Assembly (NCBI RefSeq): GCF_003865075.1
Contig: NZ_BHWB01000002.1
Coordinates: 310,001 to 374,000, forward strand
Direction: 5' to 3'
Origin: Bacteroides faecalis
GTDB taxonomy: Bacteria; Bacteroidota; Bacteroidia; Bacteroidales; Bacteroidaceae
Length of the DNA: 64,000 nt
Shown here: piece after piece, positions 24,989 through 32,865 of the stretch
Numbering within the stretch: the stretch's first letter is position 1
How the letters are laid out: every line of letters begins with the position of its first letter
The notes under the pieces: generated by a model
The model's database searches: none
What the model saw: the letters and a program-made list of their open reading frames with translations, nothing else
What the model was told of the DNA's origin: nothing
Position numbers and translations under genes: made by a program

Positions 24989-26314
24989 TTAAAGATGTCC
25001 GCAAACTTTCTGAAGTTGATAATAAGTATAAATCACACGTGTACGTGCAGCAACCAACTGCAATTCTACATTCAAGCGAACCGAATTTGCATCAAGTAAA
25101 TCGGTAAGAATAGCCAATTGATTCAAATAACGGTTCTGCATAATCCGATAATTCTCCTGCGCCTGGCGAACAGATAATTTCAAAGCTTCCACCCTTTGAA
25201 GAGCTTCTTGGTGACGCAAAAAGGCAGTACGCACTTCCACTCTGATGTTTTGCATTTTCTGTTCTTCCGCATTACGGTGCAGTGATACCATCATTCTACT
25301 TTCCTTTATCTTATGATTGTTTTTATAAAGTGAAGACAAAGGATAAGAAACCGACACACCTACATTCCAGTTATTATTATACATATCCGCCAACGTACGT
25401 GAGACAGGACGTGCTAGTGAATTTGAAGCATACAATGATATATTAGGAAGAGAAAAAGCTTGTGTAAGTTTAATATCAGTATGTGCCATTTCAGTCTGTG
25501 CACGTAATAACTTCATTGCCGGATCATTAGCAAATGCCAAAGCGATATAATCATCATATGATTGGAGAGTAATCGTATGAAATAAGATTGTAGTATCCGG
25601 CTGTAATAATAAATTCTCATTCTGTCCTAACAGGATATTCAATTGCTGAGACACAAGGGCAATGCTATTTTCGGTTTCTTGCAAAGATAGCCGATCATTC
25701 GTTAATTGCATTTCACTCCGCAGCACATCATTATTAGTAATCAGACCTTCCTTCTTCATACGACGGATATCTTGCAAACGTAGTTCCGATTCTTCGATAT
25801 TTCGTATCAGCACTTCATGTTGTTTGAAAAGACTGAATAGGTTCATATACTGATTTAATAAACCCAATTTAATTTCTACTCTATCCGTCAAAGTCTGTAA
25901 TTCCGCAATTTGTTTTTCTAAATCCGCCTTATGGATAGAATACCGAATCTTTCCTCCTTGATATAATGGTTGGTTGAAATCAATCGCATAATTCTGAGAC
26001 CAATCAGGGACTTCCGGATGAAGCGGATCAGCCAATCCCCGCTCCCAAAGAATTGGTTGCCCCACAAAACCACCTTTCAAACCTATCTGTAAATCTGGTA
26101 AACGAGTAGCACGAACTGTCTGCGTTCGTTCCTGAGCCATTAATTCTTTCATCGCATCCGCTTGAAGTTGAAGACTATGCTCCACTCCCCTTTCAAAAAG
26201 TTCATCTACAGTAAGAAATAAAGAATCTGTTTGTGCAACTGCCGGTTGAGCAAAAATTATCAGGTAGGTTAAACCTACCTGAAATATTATTCTATATGTT
26301 TTCAAGGACATCAT
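24989..26314 (-). CDS. TolC-family outer-membrane efflux channel
   Basis: This 441-residue protein has a signal peptide (about residues 1-27, ending V-A-Q) and the duplicated coiled-coil repeat of TolC proteins, with conserved pieces such as YAIDFNQPLYQGGKIRYSIH and WNVGVSVSYPLSSLYKNNHK. It starts 23 bp inside the end of the MarR gene, so the regulator and pump are one operon. It would form the outer-membrane duct of the EmrAB-like pump. Confidence 0.87.
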   Translation of the reverse strand: MMSLKTYRIIFQVGLTYLIIFAQPAVAQTDSLFLTVDELFERGVEHSLQLQADAMKELMAQERTQTVRATRLPDLQIGLKGGFVGQPILWERGLADPLHPEVPDWSQNYAIDFNQPLYQGGKIRYSIHKADLEKQIAELQTLTDRVEIKLGLLNQYMNLFSLFKQHEVLIRNIEESELRLQDIRRMKKEGLITNNDVLRSEMQLTNDRLSLQETENSIALVSQQLNILLGQNENLLLQPDTTILFHTITLQSYDDYIALAFANDPAMKLLRAQTEMAHTDIKLTQAFSLPNISLYASNSLARPVSRTLADMYNNNWNVGVSVSYPLSSLYKNNHKIKESRMMVSLHRNAEEQKMQNIRVEVRTAFLRHQEALQRVEALKLSVRQAQENYRIMQNRYLNQLAILTDLLDANSVRLNVELQLVAARTRVIYTYYQLQKVCGHL

Positions 26315-26735
26315 CTACCCCTTTTAATTCTGCTAACATTGTTTCAATGCTTTCTATGCCGATAATACGCTCCGAACTTATATAAACCTGATTCAAAATA
26401 GGACGGATCTGTTCCTTAAAATCTTCTCCTTCCGGAGTAAGAAAGACCAGTTTATTACGGCGGTCATTCGGGTCCTCTTTCCGACAGACATAACCCTTCT
26501 TTTCCAAATTGTTCATCAGATTTGTCAAACATGCTTTATCCTTCGCTATGCGTTCAGCCAGTATCTGTTGGCTAATTCCCTGCTCATGCCATAAAGAACT
26601 TAATACTTGTAACATCTCAAATGTAACGCCCACTTTGTTCTTTCTCAATGTTTGCTGCATGGCTCTACGGAATGTCATACGCGTACGAACTACCTGTAAC
26701 ATTAATTCTCTAAACTCTACTCCTTCTACCATCAT
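26292..26735 (-). CDS. MarR-family repressor of the efflux operon
   Basis: This 147-residue regulator has the MarR winged helix: GVTFEMLQVLSSLWHEQGIS, then QQILAERIAKDKACLTNLMN as the recognition region, then the wing KKGYVCRKEDPNDRRNKLVF. Family members dissociate from DNA when they bind phenolic or toxic compounds. It is the first gene of the operon and overlaps the channel gene. A 24-bp perfect palindrome covers its promoter, indicating autorepression. Two adjacent ATG codons at the start are possible; the first is used. Confidence 0.88.
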   Translation of the reverse strand: MMVEGVEFRELMLQVVRTRMTFRRAMQQTLRKNKVGVTFEMLQVLSSLWHEQGISQQILAERIAKDKACLTNLMNNLEKKGYVCRKEDPNDRRNKLVFLTPEGEDFKEQIRPILNQVYISSERIIGIESIETMLAELKGVDDVLENI

Positions 26736-26762
26736 AAAATTCCTTTTACCTTATTTCGGATG

Positions 26763-26807
26763 CAAAGGTAGATATTTTCCATGAATTAGTCAAATATTTG
26801 ACTAATT
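26763..26807 (-). promoter_or_regulatory. Efflux operon promoter with a 24-bp MarR palindrome
   Basis: On the minus strand the -7 box is TACCTTTG (26763-26770). A perfect palindrome spans 26784-26807 with arms AATTAGTCAAAT and ATTTGACTAATT. The TTTG inside it sits 20 bases before the -7 box and serves as the -33 element, so repressor binding would mask it. Confidence 0.82.
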
Positions 26808-26971
26808 TCATTCTAACTTCCTCCTTACATATATTATATATAATAATGACGCATATCCTTTATCAGCTCAGTGAGATCATCCTATCATTATCAATTTTTC
26901 AAAATTATTCTGCTTAATCTTTGGCTATCTGAAATCTTTTATTTTACTTTGCATTACAAAGTACTTTTTAC

Positions 26972-27559
26972 ATGAATAAAGATAAAGCATTAGAATCGGT
27001 AAATGAGATAAAAGAGTTGATGGAAAAATCTTCCAAGTTTATCTCGATCAGTGGTTTCGCAGCTATTATGGCTGGAATTTACGCATCAATAGGTGCAAGT
27101 ATTATAGTATTAATTCCTAGTCTGACAGATACGCTGGAGCCTATGATTATAGTTGCTGCGGCTGTATTAGCAGCTTCGGCAATTACAGCCTGCATTCTCT
27201 CATACAATAAATCCAAGAGAATGCGACAAAAGTTTTTCAGTAAACTAGCTTACCGGGCATTATGGAATTTTTCACTTCCGATGCTGACTGGGGGAATACT
27301 ATGTATATCCATTTTGTGTCATGGATATTATGGCATTATATCTTCTATCACGCTTTTATTTTACGGATTAACTTTGGTAAATGTCTCCAAGTTCACTTAT
27401 TCTAATATAGCATGGTTGGGATATGCTTTCATCTGCTTGGGAATTATAGATAGTTTTTGGGAAGGCCATTCCCTTCTATTCTGGACTATAGGATTCGGCG
27501 GATTCCATATTTTATATGGGATACTATTCTACATTCATTACGAAAGAAAGAAATCATAA
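26972..27559 (+). CDS. Multi-span membrane protein of the creD cluster
   Basis: This 195-residue protein has a short soluble start (MNKDKALESVNEIKELMEKS) and about five to six membrane helices. It matches no family I can name with confidence. The next gene starts immediately after its stop (TAA then ATG), so translation is coupled. It is the first of four genes ending with creD and a small membrane protein, suggesting a role in envelope state or its sensing. Confidence 0.65.
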   Translation: MNKDKALESVNEIKELMEKSSKFISISGFAAIMAGIYASIGASIIVLIPSLTDTLEPMIIVAAAVLAASAITACILSYNKSKRMRQKFFSKLAYRALWNFSLPMLTGGILCISILCHGYYGIISSITLLFYGLTLVNVSKFTYSNIAWLGYAFICLGIIDSFWEGHSLLFWTIGFGGFHILYGILFYIHYERKKS

Positions 27560-27856
27560 ATGATAGAAGCATTTCAAAATATTAATAAAGCATTCGAGAG
27601 CAAAGTCCGGCTAGGTATTATGGCTGTTCTGATGGTTAATGAAGAAATGGACTTTAATACTTTGAAAGAACTGCTTTCACTGACAGACGGTAATCTGGCA
27701 AGCCATACACGTGCATTAGAAGAACTGAACTATATCGAATGCAACAAAGGTTTTGTGGGACGGAAACCAAGAACCGTTTTTCGAGCTACCCCACAAGGGA
27801 AAGAAGCCTTTAAAGTTCATATCAAGGCCTTGGAGAAATTTTTAAAATCAACATAA
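27560..27856 (+). CDS. Winged-helix transcriptional regulator (ArsR/MarR-like, HTH_34 type)
   Basis: This 98-residue protein consists of a single winged helix: KAFESKVRLGIMAVLMVNEE, then FNTLKELLSLTDGNLASHTR as helix-turn-helix and GFVGRKPRTVFRATPQGKEA as the wing. Small regulators of this type occur beside creD in Bacteroidetes. It follows the membrane protein gene without a gap and precedes creD by 25 bp, so it probably controls its own operon. Confidence 0.8.
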   Translation: MIEAFQNINKAFESKVRLGIMAVLMVNEEMDFNTLKELLSLTDGNLASHTRALEELNYIECNKGFVGRKPRTVFRATPQGKEAFKVHIKALEKFLKST

Positions 27857-27881
27857 TCATTCATTTAACACAACTATTCTT

Positions 27882-29228
27882 ATGGACGATTTCAATGAAA
27901 AATTAACTGAGCAGACACAACAACCAATGGGTTGTCTGCATCGCTTCTCTAAAACGATTAAGATCCTTATTATCGGAGGGCTCGTAATTCTCTTGATGAT
28001 ACCTATGTTCATGATTGAAAACCTAATAACCGAACGGGGACAAACTCAGGAAGATGCTATCAATGAGGTTAGTGAGAAATGGAGCTTGGCGCAAACCATA
28101 TCCGGACCTTACCTGAATATCCAATATCCTGTCACTACAGAAAATAACGGAAAGAAAGAAGTATCCATCAAAGACTTGATACTATTCCCGGACGAACTAC
28201 TTATTGACGGACAACTGAAAACCGAAATTTTAAAAAGAAGTCTTTATGAGGTTAATGTATATCAATCCGAACTGACGTTAAAAGGTTATTTCAGCTCAGA
28301 AGAGTTAATAAAAAGCAGAATAGATATGAATAACCTGAAATTTGACCAAACTGCTATCTGCCTAAATCTGACTGACATGAGAGGTATCAGTGAGCAAATC
28401 AGTATTACATTGAACGATTCTGTTTATATATTCGAACCCGGTATGGATAACAGAGGAATAAACAACACAGGAGTTCATGCCATCGCTGATCTTTCAGCTT
28501 TGAAAACGGATAAAAAATTACCTTATGAGATCAAAATCAAATTGAAAGGTTCGCAATCTATCAATTTTATTCCATTAGGGAAAACAACTCAGGTGAATCT
28601 GAAAGCTAATTGGAATACCCCTAGTTTTATAGGAAACTATCTACCTAACAATAGAGAGATTACCGAGAAGGATTTTTCAGCGCAATGGCAAGTGCTGAAT
28701 CTAAATCGTAACTATTCGCAAGTTTCAATAAACTATAACCAGAACATCAAAGATATAGAAAACTCCAGCTTTGGAGTCAATTTCAAGATACCGGTGGAAC
28801 AGTATCAGCAATCCATGCGTTCGGCAAAGTATGCCATTCTCATTATCTTACTGACATTTGGAGTTATATTCTTTACTGAAATCATGAATAAAACTCGTAT
28901 CCATGCGTTGCAATATCTGTTAGTGGGATTAGCGCTCTGCCTATTTTATAGTTTACTCCTTTCTTTCTCCGAACATATCGGTTTCAATCCTGCATATTTG
29001 TTGTCATCAGCATTGACAGTGTTATTAGTAGGTGGATATATGCTTGGCATTATCAGAAAAAAGAAACCTGCGTTTATTATGATGGGACTATTAAGTATAC
29101 TTTATCTTTATATATTTGTCCTCATCCAACTGGAAACTTTTGCTCTGCTAGCCGGTAGCTTAGGATTGTTTACCATCTTAGCCATCGTGATGTATTTCTC
29201 GAAAAAGATAGATTGGTTCAATGAATAA
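27882..29228 (+). CDS. creD: CreD-like inner-membrane protein
   Basis: This 448-residue protein has one N-terminal membrane helix (about residues 27-48), a large periplasmic domain containing the family opening ERGQTQEDAINEVSEKWSLA and QTISGPYLNIQYPV, and a C-terminal block of about six helices (from about 310). This is the layout of CreD. In enterobacteria creD belongs to the CreBC regulon and affects envelope integrity and colicin tolerance. Here no CreBC pair is adjacent; a small winged-helix gene is. Confidence 0.87.
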   Translation: MDDFNEKLTEQTQQPMGCLHRFSKTIKILIIGGLVILLMIPMFMIENLITERGQTQEDAINEVSEKWSLAQTISGPYLNIQYPVTTENNGKKEVSIKDLILFPDELLIDGQLKTEILKRSLYEVNVYQSELTLKGYFSSEELIKSRIDMNNLKFDQTAICLNLTDMRGISEQISITLNDSVYIFEPGMDNRGINNTGVHAIADLSALKTDKKLPYEIKIKLKGSQSINFIPLGKTTQVNLKANWNTPSFIGNYLPNNREITEKDFSAQWQVLNLNRNYSQVSINYNQNIKDIENSSFGVNFKIPVEQYQQSMRSAKYAILIILLTFGVIFFTEIMNKTRIHALQYLLVGLALCLFYSLLLSFSEHIGFNPAYLLSSALTVLLVGGYMLGIIRKKKPAFIMMGLLSILYLYIFVLIQLETFALLAGSLGLFTILAIVMYFSKKIDWFNE

Positions 29229-29241
29229 ATAACTTAATTAT

Positions 29242-29469
29242 ATGAATAGAAGCAAAATATTAACAATTATAGGCATTATTATGCTTACAGGCATCATCCT
29301 ACTTGGATTTTTTGGATTCCCCGTAGGTATCCTCTTCGGTTCTATAGTTGGACTATGCTTTGGCATTTATAAAAAAGATCAGTTATTTATTAAATGGTCT
29401 TCTATAGCTCTTATTCTAGATGTAGTTTTTATTATTTATTTCTGTATACAAATTCAGCATATGGGTTGA
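29242..29469 (+). CDS. Small two- to three-span membrane protein
   Basis: This 75-residue hydrophobic protein contains Gly-rich helices (TGIILLGFFGFPVGILFGSI) and a final helix. It starts 13 bp after creD and is likely the last gene of that operon. The function is unknown. Confidence 0.6.
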   Translation: MNRSKILTIIGIIMLTGIILLGFFGFPVGILFGSIVGLCFGIYKKDQLFIKWSSIALILDVVFIIYFCIQIQHMG

Positions 29470-29508
29470 ACGAAAAATACAATAAATCATTCGCTTTCTC
29501 ATGAAACA

Positions 29509-29540
29509 TTTGACAAATGACTTTTTATGTTGTATCTTTG
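29509..29540 (+). promoter_or_regulatory. Promoter in front of a candidate small RNA
   Basis: TTTG (29509-29512) and TATCTTTG (29533-29540) are separated by 20 bases, a full match to the Bacteroides consensus, with no gene of normal size downstream. Confidence 0.7.
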
Positions 29541-29546
29541 GAGAAA

Positions 29547-29682
29547 GATAAAGAATAGAACAGCATGGATAGAATAAGAAATATAAATACATAAATCATC
29601 TACAATTCAATACTTTTTAAGTATTGAAACAAACTATTATTAGTGCATTAATCAATCGATTAATGCACTAATTGTTTATTTT
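29547..29682 (+). ncRNA. Candidate small RNA of about 130 nt
   Basis: A complete promoter is followed by about 130 bases that end in two hairpins. The first is TCAATACTT/AAGTATTGA (29607-29615 with 29619-29627). The second is a 15-bp perfect stem (29639-29653 with 29658-29672) followed by TGTTTATTTT. The only start codon, at 29564, opens an 8-codon frame. The unit does not continue into a gene, because the next gene lies on the other strand. It may be a regulatory RNA or a tiny peptide transcript. The second hairpin may also end creD-operon transcripts. Confidence 0.5.
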
Positions 29683-29727
29683 ACATCACAATACAACTCT
29701 ATTATTTACTAATAAGTTCATAAAATA

Positions 29728-29805
29728 GTTTATAATAAAGTAGAGTACCGTTTATAATAAATGTGTACGAAATCTATTATAAACTCAATCGACATTTATT
29801 ATAAA
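29728..29805. repeat. Array of four TTTATAATAAA sites at about 22-bp spacing
   Basis: Two direct copies of GTTTATAATAAA lie at 29728-29739 and 29750-29761. They are followed by two inverted copies at 29774-29784 (one mismatch) and 29795-29805. Starts are about 22 bp apart, close to two DNA turns, so bound proteins would lie on one face. It lies between the small RNA terminator and the DinB-like gene end. No function is assigned; the stretch 29673-29902 holds no gene. Confidence 0.6.
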
Positions 29806-29902
29806 TAAAAACTTCAAATGTAAAAAATAGTAAGCAGTAGTTCCCCTTGTTCTAAAAGCACAATTTCCTACCATGCTTCATCGATAATATAATCATACAA
29901 TA

Positions 29903-30427
29903 CTAGTTTTTCATCCATACGATAGGATACCCCAACTCCCTCTTTATAGCTTCCATTTCTGCGCTATGCCACATTTCATGTTTAAAGCTCCACGATAAAG
30001 CTTCATATTTTATTTCCGCAACAGGATGTTTAAATGGGATTGGTTCTAATTTATCCGACAAAATAGTATCATTCAATGTTTCAATATTGTCAATACAAAT
30101 TTGATGGACAGTTTCCAGTTGTTCCCTCAATTTTGCCACAGGAATCAGATCTTTCTCTATAGAACGATGCAGAGTTCCCATACCATTGAATATCCTGTTA
30201 TATTCCATAATAGGAAGCAGACGTTTTACTTTCTCATTTGATCCGGTTATTGTGGTTATTGCATGGAAATTCTGAGAGACTAACAAATGCCCGACCTGCC
30301 AGACAAAATTAGAATCCGTTCCTTCAGGAACAACATACCATAATTCCTCTGGCAATTCTGACATCAAACGATTTACAAATGTACGAGCTTCTATTATCTG
30401 CTCTTTTAAAAATTCAATTTTACTCAT
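29903..30427 (-). CDS. DinB-like four-helix protein
   Basis: This 174-residue protein matches the DinB/YfiT-like metal-binding fold: four helices, with histidines at the usual places in FVWQVGHLLVSQNFHAITTI and ALSWSFKHEMWHSAEMEAI, which would bind one divalent metal. Members include thiol-dependent transferases of unclear substrates; none can be assigned here. It is followed by the non-coding repeat region and preceded by the sigma-factor operon with a 62-bp gap. Confidence 0.78.
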   Translation of the reverse strand: MSKIEFLKEQIIEARTFVNRLMSELPEELWYVVPEGTDSNFVWQVGHLLVSQNFHAITTITGSNEKVKRLLPIMEYNRIFNGMGTLHRSIEKDLIPVAKLREQLETVHQICIDNIETLNDTILSDKLEPIPFKHPVAEIKYEALSWSFKHEMWHSAEMEAIKRELGYPIVWMKN

Positions 30428-30489
30428 AACTATATATTTTTGATTAATACATATAGTTTAGTGGACAAGAAAAAGGACTTTGTGACAAC

Positions 30490-30678
30490 TCAGCCAATAA
30501 ATTTCTCCCAATAATTCTTACGAGGCAATTCCTTCTCAAATTTCATATACAAATCCGTCAGCCTCATCATTCGAATCACTGTTGCATATTCTTTATCCAT
30601 GTCAATAGAATGCACTTGTTTACAAATACGACACTTACAAGTACCATTGGGATTGTATAAAGGACAGGTGTCATTCAT
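30490..30678 (-). CDS. Small Cys-rich protein coupled to the sigma factor
   Basis: The start at 30678 is chosen because ATG overlaps the sigma-factor stop codon (ATGA). The 62-residue product opens with CPLYNPNGTCKCRICKQVH, four cysteines in C-x7-C-x-C-x2-C spacing, a likely zinc site, followed by a helical tail ending in YWEKFIG. It could be an anti-sigma or co-regulator, or the detached C-terminal end of the sigma factor. The family is not one I can name. No membrane helix is present, unlike typical Bacteroides anti-sigma factors. Confidence 0.6.
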   Translation of the reverse strand: MNDTCPLYNPNGTCKCRICKQVHSIDMDKEYATVIRMMRLTDLYMKFEKELPRKNYWEKFIG

Positions 30679-31169
30679 AAAATAGTAATCTTCTGAATGG
30701 AACGAGAATAGATTTGTCTTACATTGCATTCCGTTATTTCCATTATTTCACTAATCTGACGATAAGATAGCTCAATATTCTCTCTAAAAATAAATATGAG
30801 CCGAGCATCTTTATTCAAACAATGATTCAATGCGGTAATACACCAGTCGCATCTTTCTTTAATCCATTCCCGTTTTTCCTCATCTGCTCCAGAATATTCA
30901 ATTTCGGGTAACGAACGGAAATATTCCACTTCCGACATTTTTACCTCCTTTTCAGTTTCCGCGTACCTGCCTATGGTTCGGCAAGCAACTGTATAAACCC
31001 ATGTAGAAAGTTCTGAATCTCCTTTAAAGGTGTGATAACTTTTACATAATTCATACCACACTTCCTGTGCCGCCTCTCGGGCTATATCTTTATTTTGAAT
31101 CATACGGTGGGCAATCGTAGAAATCAGATTTCCATATTCATCGACCAATAGCTTTATATCCCTTTCCAT
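30675..31169 (-). CDS. ECF-type sigma-70 factor
   Basis: This 164-residue protein has region 2 (ISTIAHRMIQNKDIAREAAQ, then FKGDSELSTWVYTVACRTIG) and region 4 (ELSYRQISEIMEITECNVRQ as helix-turn-helix). Between them lies a short acidic linker. It is 11 bp downstream of a GNAT acetyltransferase gene and overlaps the small Cys-rich gene. It is not accompanied by a FecR-type anti-sigma factor or TonB receptor, so the signal is probably cytoplasmic. Confidence 0.85.
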   Translation of the reverse strand: MERDIKLLVDEYGNLISTIAHRMIQNKDIAREAAQEVWYELCKSYHTFKGDSELSTWVYTVACRTIGRYAETEKEVKMSEVEYFRSLPEIEYSGADEEKREWIKERCDWCITALNHCLNKDARLIFIFRENIELSYRQISEIMEITECNVRQIYSRSIQKITIL

Positions 31170-31180
31170 GGCGATCGATA

Positions 31181-31624
31181 CTAAAATGTCTTTTTCAAAT
31201 ATACCATATCTACCAACTGTACACCATCTTCATATATCGGATGATCATAATTATCCGTAAAGAAGTTCTTAATCCGATGAGAGATAGAAAAGCCACAATA
31301 TTCATAAAAAGAAACAGTAGAAAAAACATCTCCTGTGCCTACTAACATTGCCGAACACTTATCACAATAATATCCAAACAGAAATTCTATTAATTTCTTT
31401 CCATACCCTTTGCGCTGAAAAGCCGGAACGGTCGCAATATTTTTAATTTCATAAATACCTTCACCTTCAGCAGTTACCACACAAACGGCTTTCAAACCAT
31501 CCTCATACAAAACAAACATTTCTCCACGTTCCAAGTATCTGTCAATCATATTTTCCTGTTCATCTGCTAATAACAACAACTCCAGAAATTGTTTCTTATC
31601 TGAGGAAACCTTTTTTATTTCCAT
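31181..31624 (-). CDS. GNAT-family N-acetyltransferase
   Basis: This 147-residue enzyme has the acetyl-CoA binding motif region IKNIATVPAFQRKGYGKKLI (Q-x-x-G-x-G) and the later strand FSTVSFYEYCGFSISHR typical of GNAT enzymes. The substrate is unknown. It precedes the sigma-factor gene by 11 bp and is likely co-transcribed, which hints at a stress or antibiotic-related role; this is inference only. Confidence 0.82.
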   Translation of the reverse strand: MEIKKVSSDKKQFLELLLLADEQENMIDRYLERGEMFVLYEDGLKAVCVVTAEGEGIYEIKNIATVPAFQRKGYGKKLIEFLFGYYCDKCSAMLVGTGDVFSTVSFYEYCGFSISHRIKNFFTDNYDHPIYEDGVQLVDMVYLKKTF

Positions 31625-31650
31625 GTCTACTACTCTGTTACAAAAAATTA

Positions 31651-32667
31651 TTAAGAAGATTTCTTCATACTAGAAGCACGCAACTGAATTTCCGCATCCA
31701 ACACAATGGAACGATTTGGAGACAAAGGATTCTTTATCTTTTCCAGAATCAATTCAGCCGCCTCCTTTCCCATTTGAAACAAAGGAGGTTCAACAGTAGT
31801 AAGTTGCGGATAAACAATCGTAGAAAGTACTGTTCCTGAAAAACTGGCAATGGCAACCTCTGCCGGAATTTTCTTATTCAAATCCCGAAGCCTATTCATT
31901 ACTCCGATAGCTAGCGTATCAGTAAAAGCAAAAACAGCATCGAAATGCAGCCCTTTCTCTATTAATATATTAGCAGCATTTTCCCCGTCCTCAAATGTCA
32001 GACCTGTTTTAAACATCATCTCTTTTTCAAATGGGATATTAAATTTAGATAATGCATCTTTATACCCTCTTGCCCGCTCTATAGAGTTATATACATCATC
32101 CGGTCCCTGCAAATGCACAATGCGCTTACAACCTTCCCGAATTAAATGTTCTACTAAAAAGAAAGCCTTCAAATAATCATTCACAATCACTTGTGAGACG
32201 TTCATACCATGAGGAATACGATCATAAAAAACCATAGGCATTTCCGCTTGTTGCAGGCGCGTGTACTCATCCTTATTTTTTTTATAACTACACAAACAGA
32301 TGATAATACCGTCTACCATAAAGCGTTCCATCATCTTAAGATTTTCTCTTTCTTTAGAAAAATCTTCACCCGATTCGGCAATAATAACTTTTATTCCATT
32401 CGCATAAAGTATACTTTGTATACCATTAATCACTTGTGAAGCAAATGGAGTAACCATCTCCGGAACAATAACTCCCACCGTATTCGTGTGCCCATACTTC
32501 AAATTAGTAGCTACTGGATTGGGTTTATATCCTAAAACTTTTGCTGTTTCAAGCACCTTTTCTTTTGTCTCTTTACGGATATTCTTGTCATTCATCAACG
32601 CACGAGAAACTGTTGAAACGGACAAAGATAGATGTCGCGCTATATCTTTAATAGTGATATGCTTCAT
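31651..32667 (-). CDS. LacI-family regulator of the polyol operon
   Basis: This 338-residue regulator has an N-terminal helix-turn-helix (ITIKDIARHLSLSVSTVSRA), hinge (VLGYKPNPVATNLKYGHTNT) and sugar-binding domain (for example MVDGIIICLCSYKKNKDEYT and DAVFAFTDTLAIGVMNRLRD). It is divergent from a mannitol-dehydrogenase-like gene and an MFS transporter, with three AACGTT-centred candidate operators between. Its -7 box (TACTTTTG on the minus strand, 32691-32698) is 24 bp before the ATG. Confidence 0.88.
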   Translation of the reverse strand: MKHITIKDIARHLSLSVSTVSRALMNDKNIRKETKEKVLETAKVLGYKPNPVATNLKYGHTNTVGVIVPEMVTPFASQVINGIQSILYANGIKVIIAESGEDFSKERENLKMMERFMVDGIIICLCSYKKNKDEYTRLQQAEMPMVFYDRIPHGMNVSQVIVNDYLKAFFLVEHLIREGCKRIVHLQGPDDVYNSIERARGYKDALSKFNIPFEKEMMFKTGLTFEDGENAANILIEKGLHFDAVFAFTDTLAIGVMNRLRDLNKKIPAEVAIASFSGTVLSTIVYPQLTTVEPPLFQMGKEAAELILEKIKNPLSPNRSIVLDAEIQLRASSMKKSS

Positions 32668-32727
32668 GGAATTTTCTGTTTAAGTTAAAACAAAAGTATG
32701 AATTTGGAACGACAAATCCTAATCATT

Positions 32728-32772
32728 GAGAACGTTTGCAGATTTTGGGAACGTTCCCGCAATCGTTTGCAG
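32728..32772. promoter_or_regulatory. Cluster of three candidate LacI-family operators
   Basis: Three sites share an (A/T)CGTT core: GAGAACGTTTGC (centre 32733.5), the perfect palindrome GGGAACGTTCCC (32747-32758, centre 32752.5) and GCAATCGTTTGC (centre 32764.5). CGTTTGCAG is repeated at 32733-32741 and 32764-32772. They lie between the two divergent -7 boxes (32691-32698 minus and TATTTTTG at 32816-32823 plus). Confidence 0.65.
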
Positions 32773-32865
32773 GTAAAAGGACCGAAAAAAGAGATCGCTA
32801 TAATATTCCGACCCTTATTTTTGTTATATCAAAATGAAGTTGAATTTTATAAAACAAAAGAAATC

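Noticed and set aside
29728..29805. Plasmid-type replication iterons
   Set aside because: No replication initiator gene lies in the neighbourhood, and the copies change orientation.
32698..32865. Upstream start of the mannitol-dehydrogenase-like gene
   Set aside because: This stretch holds the operators and -7 box and is not similar to the enzyme family; the conserved protein starts at 32866.
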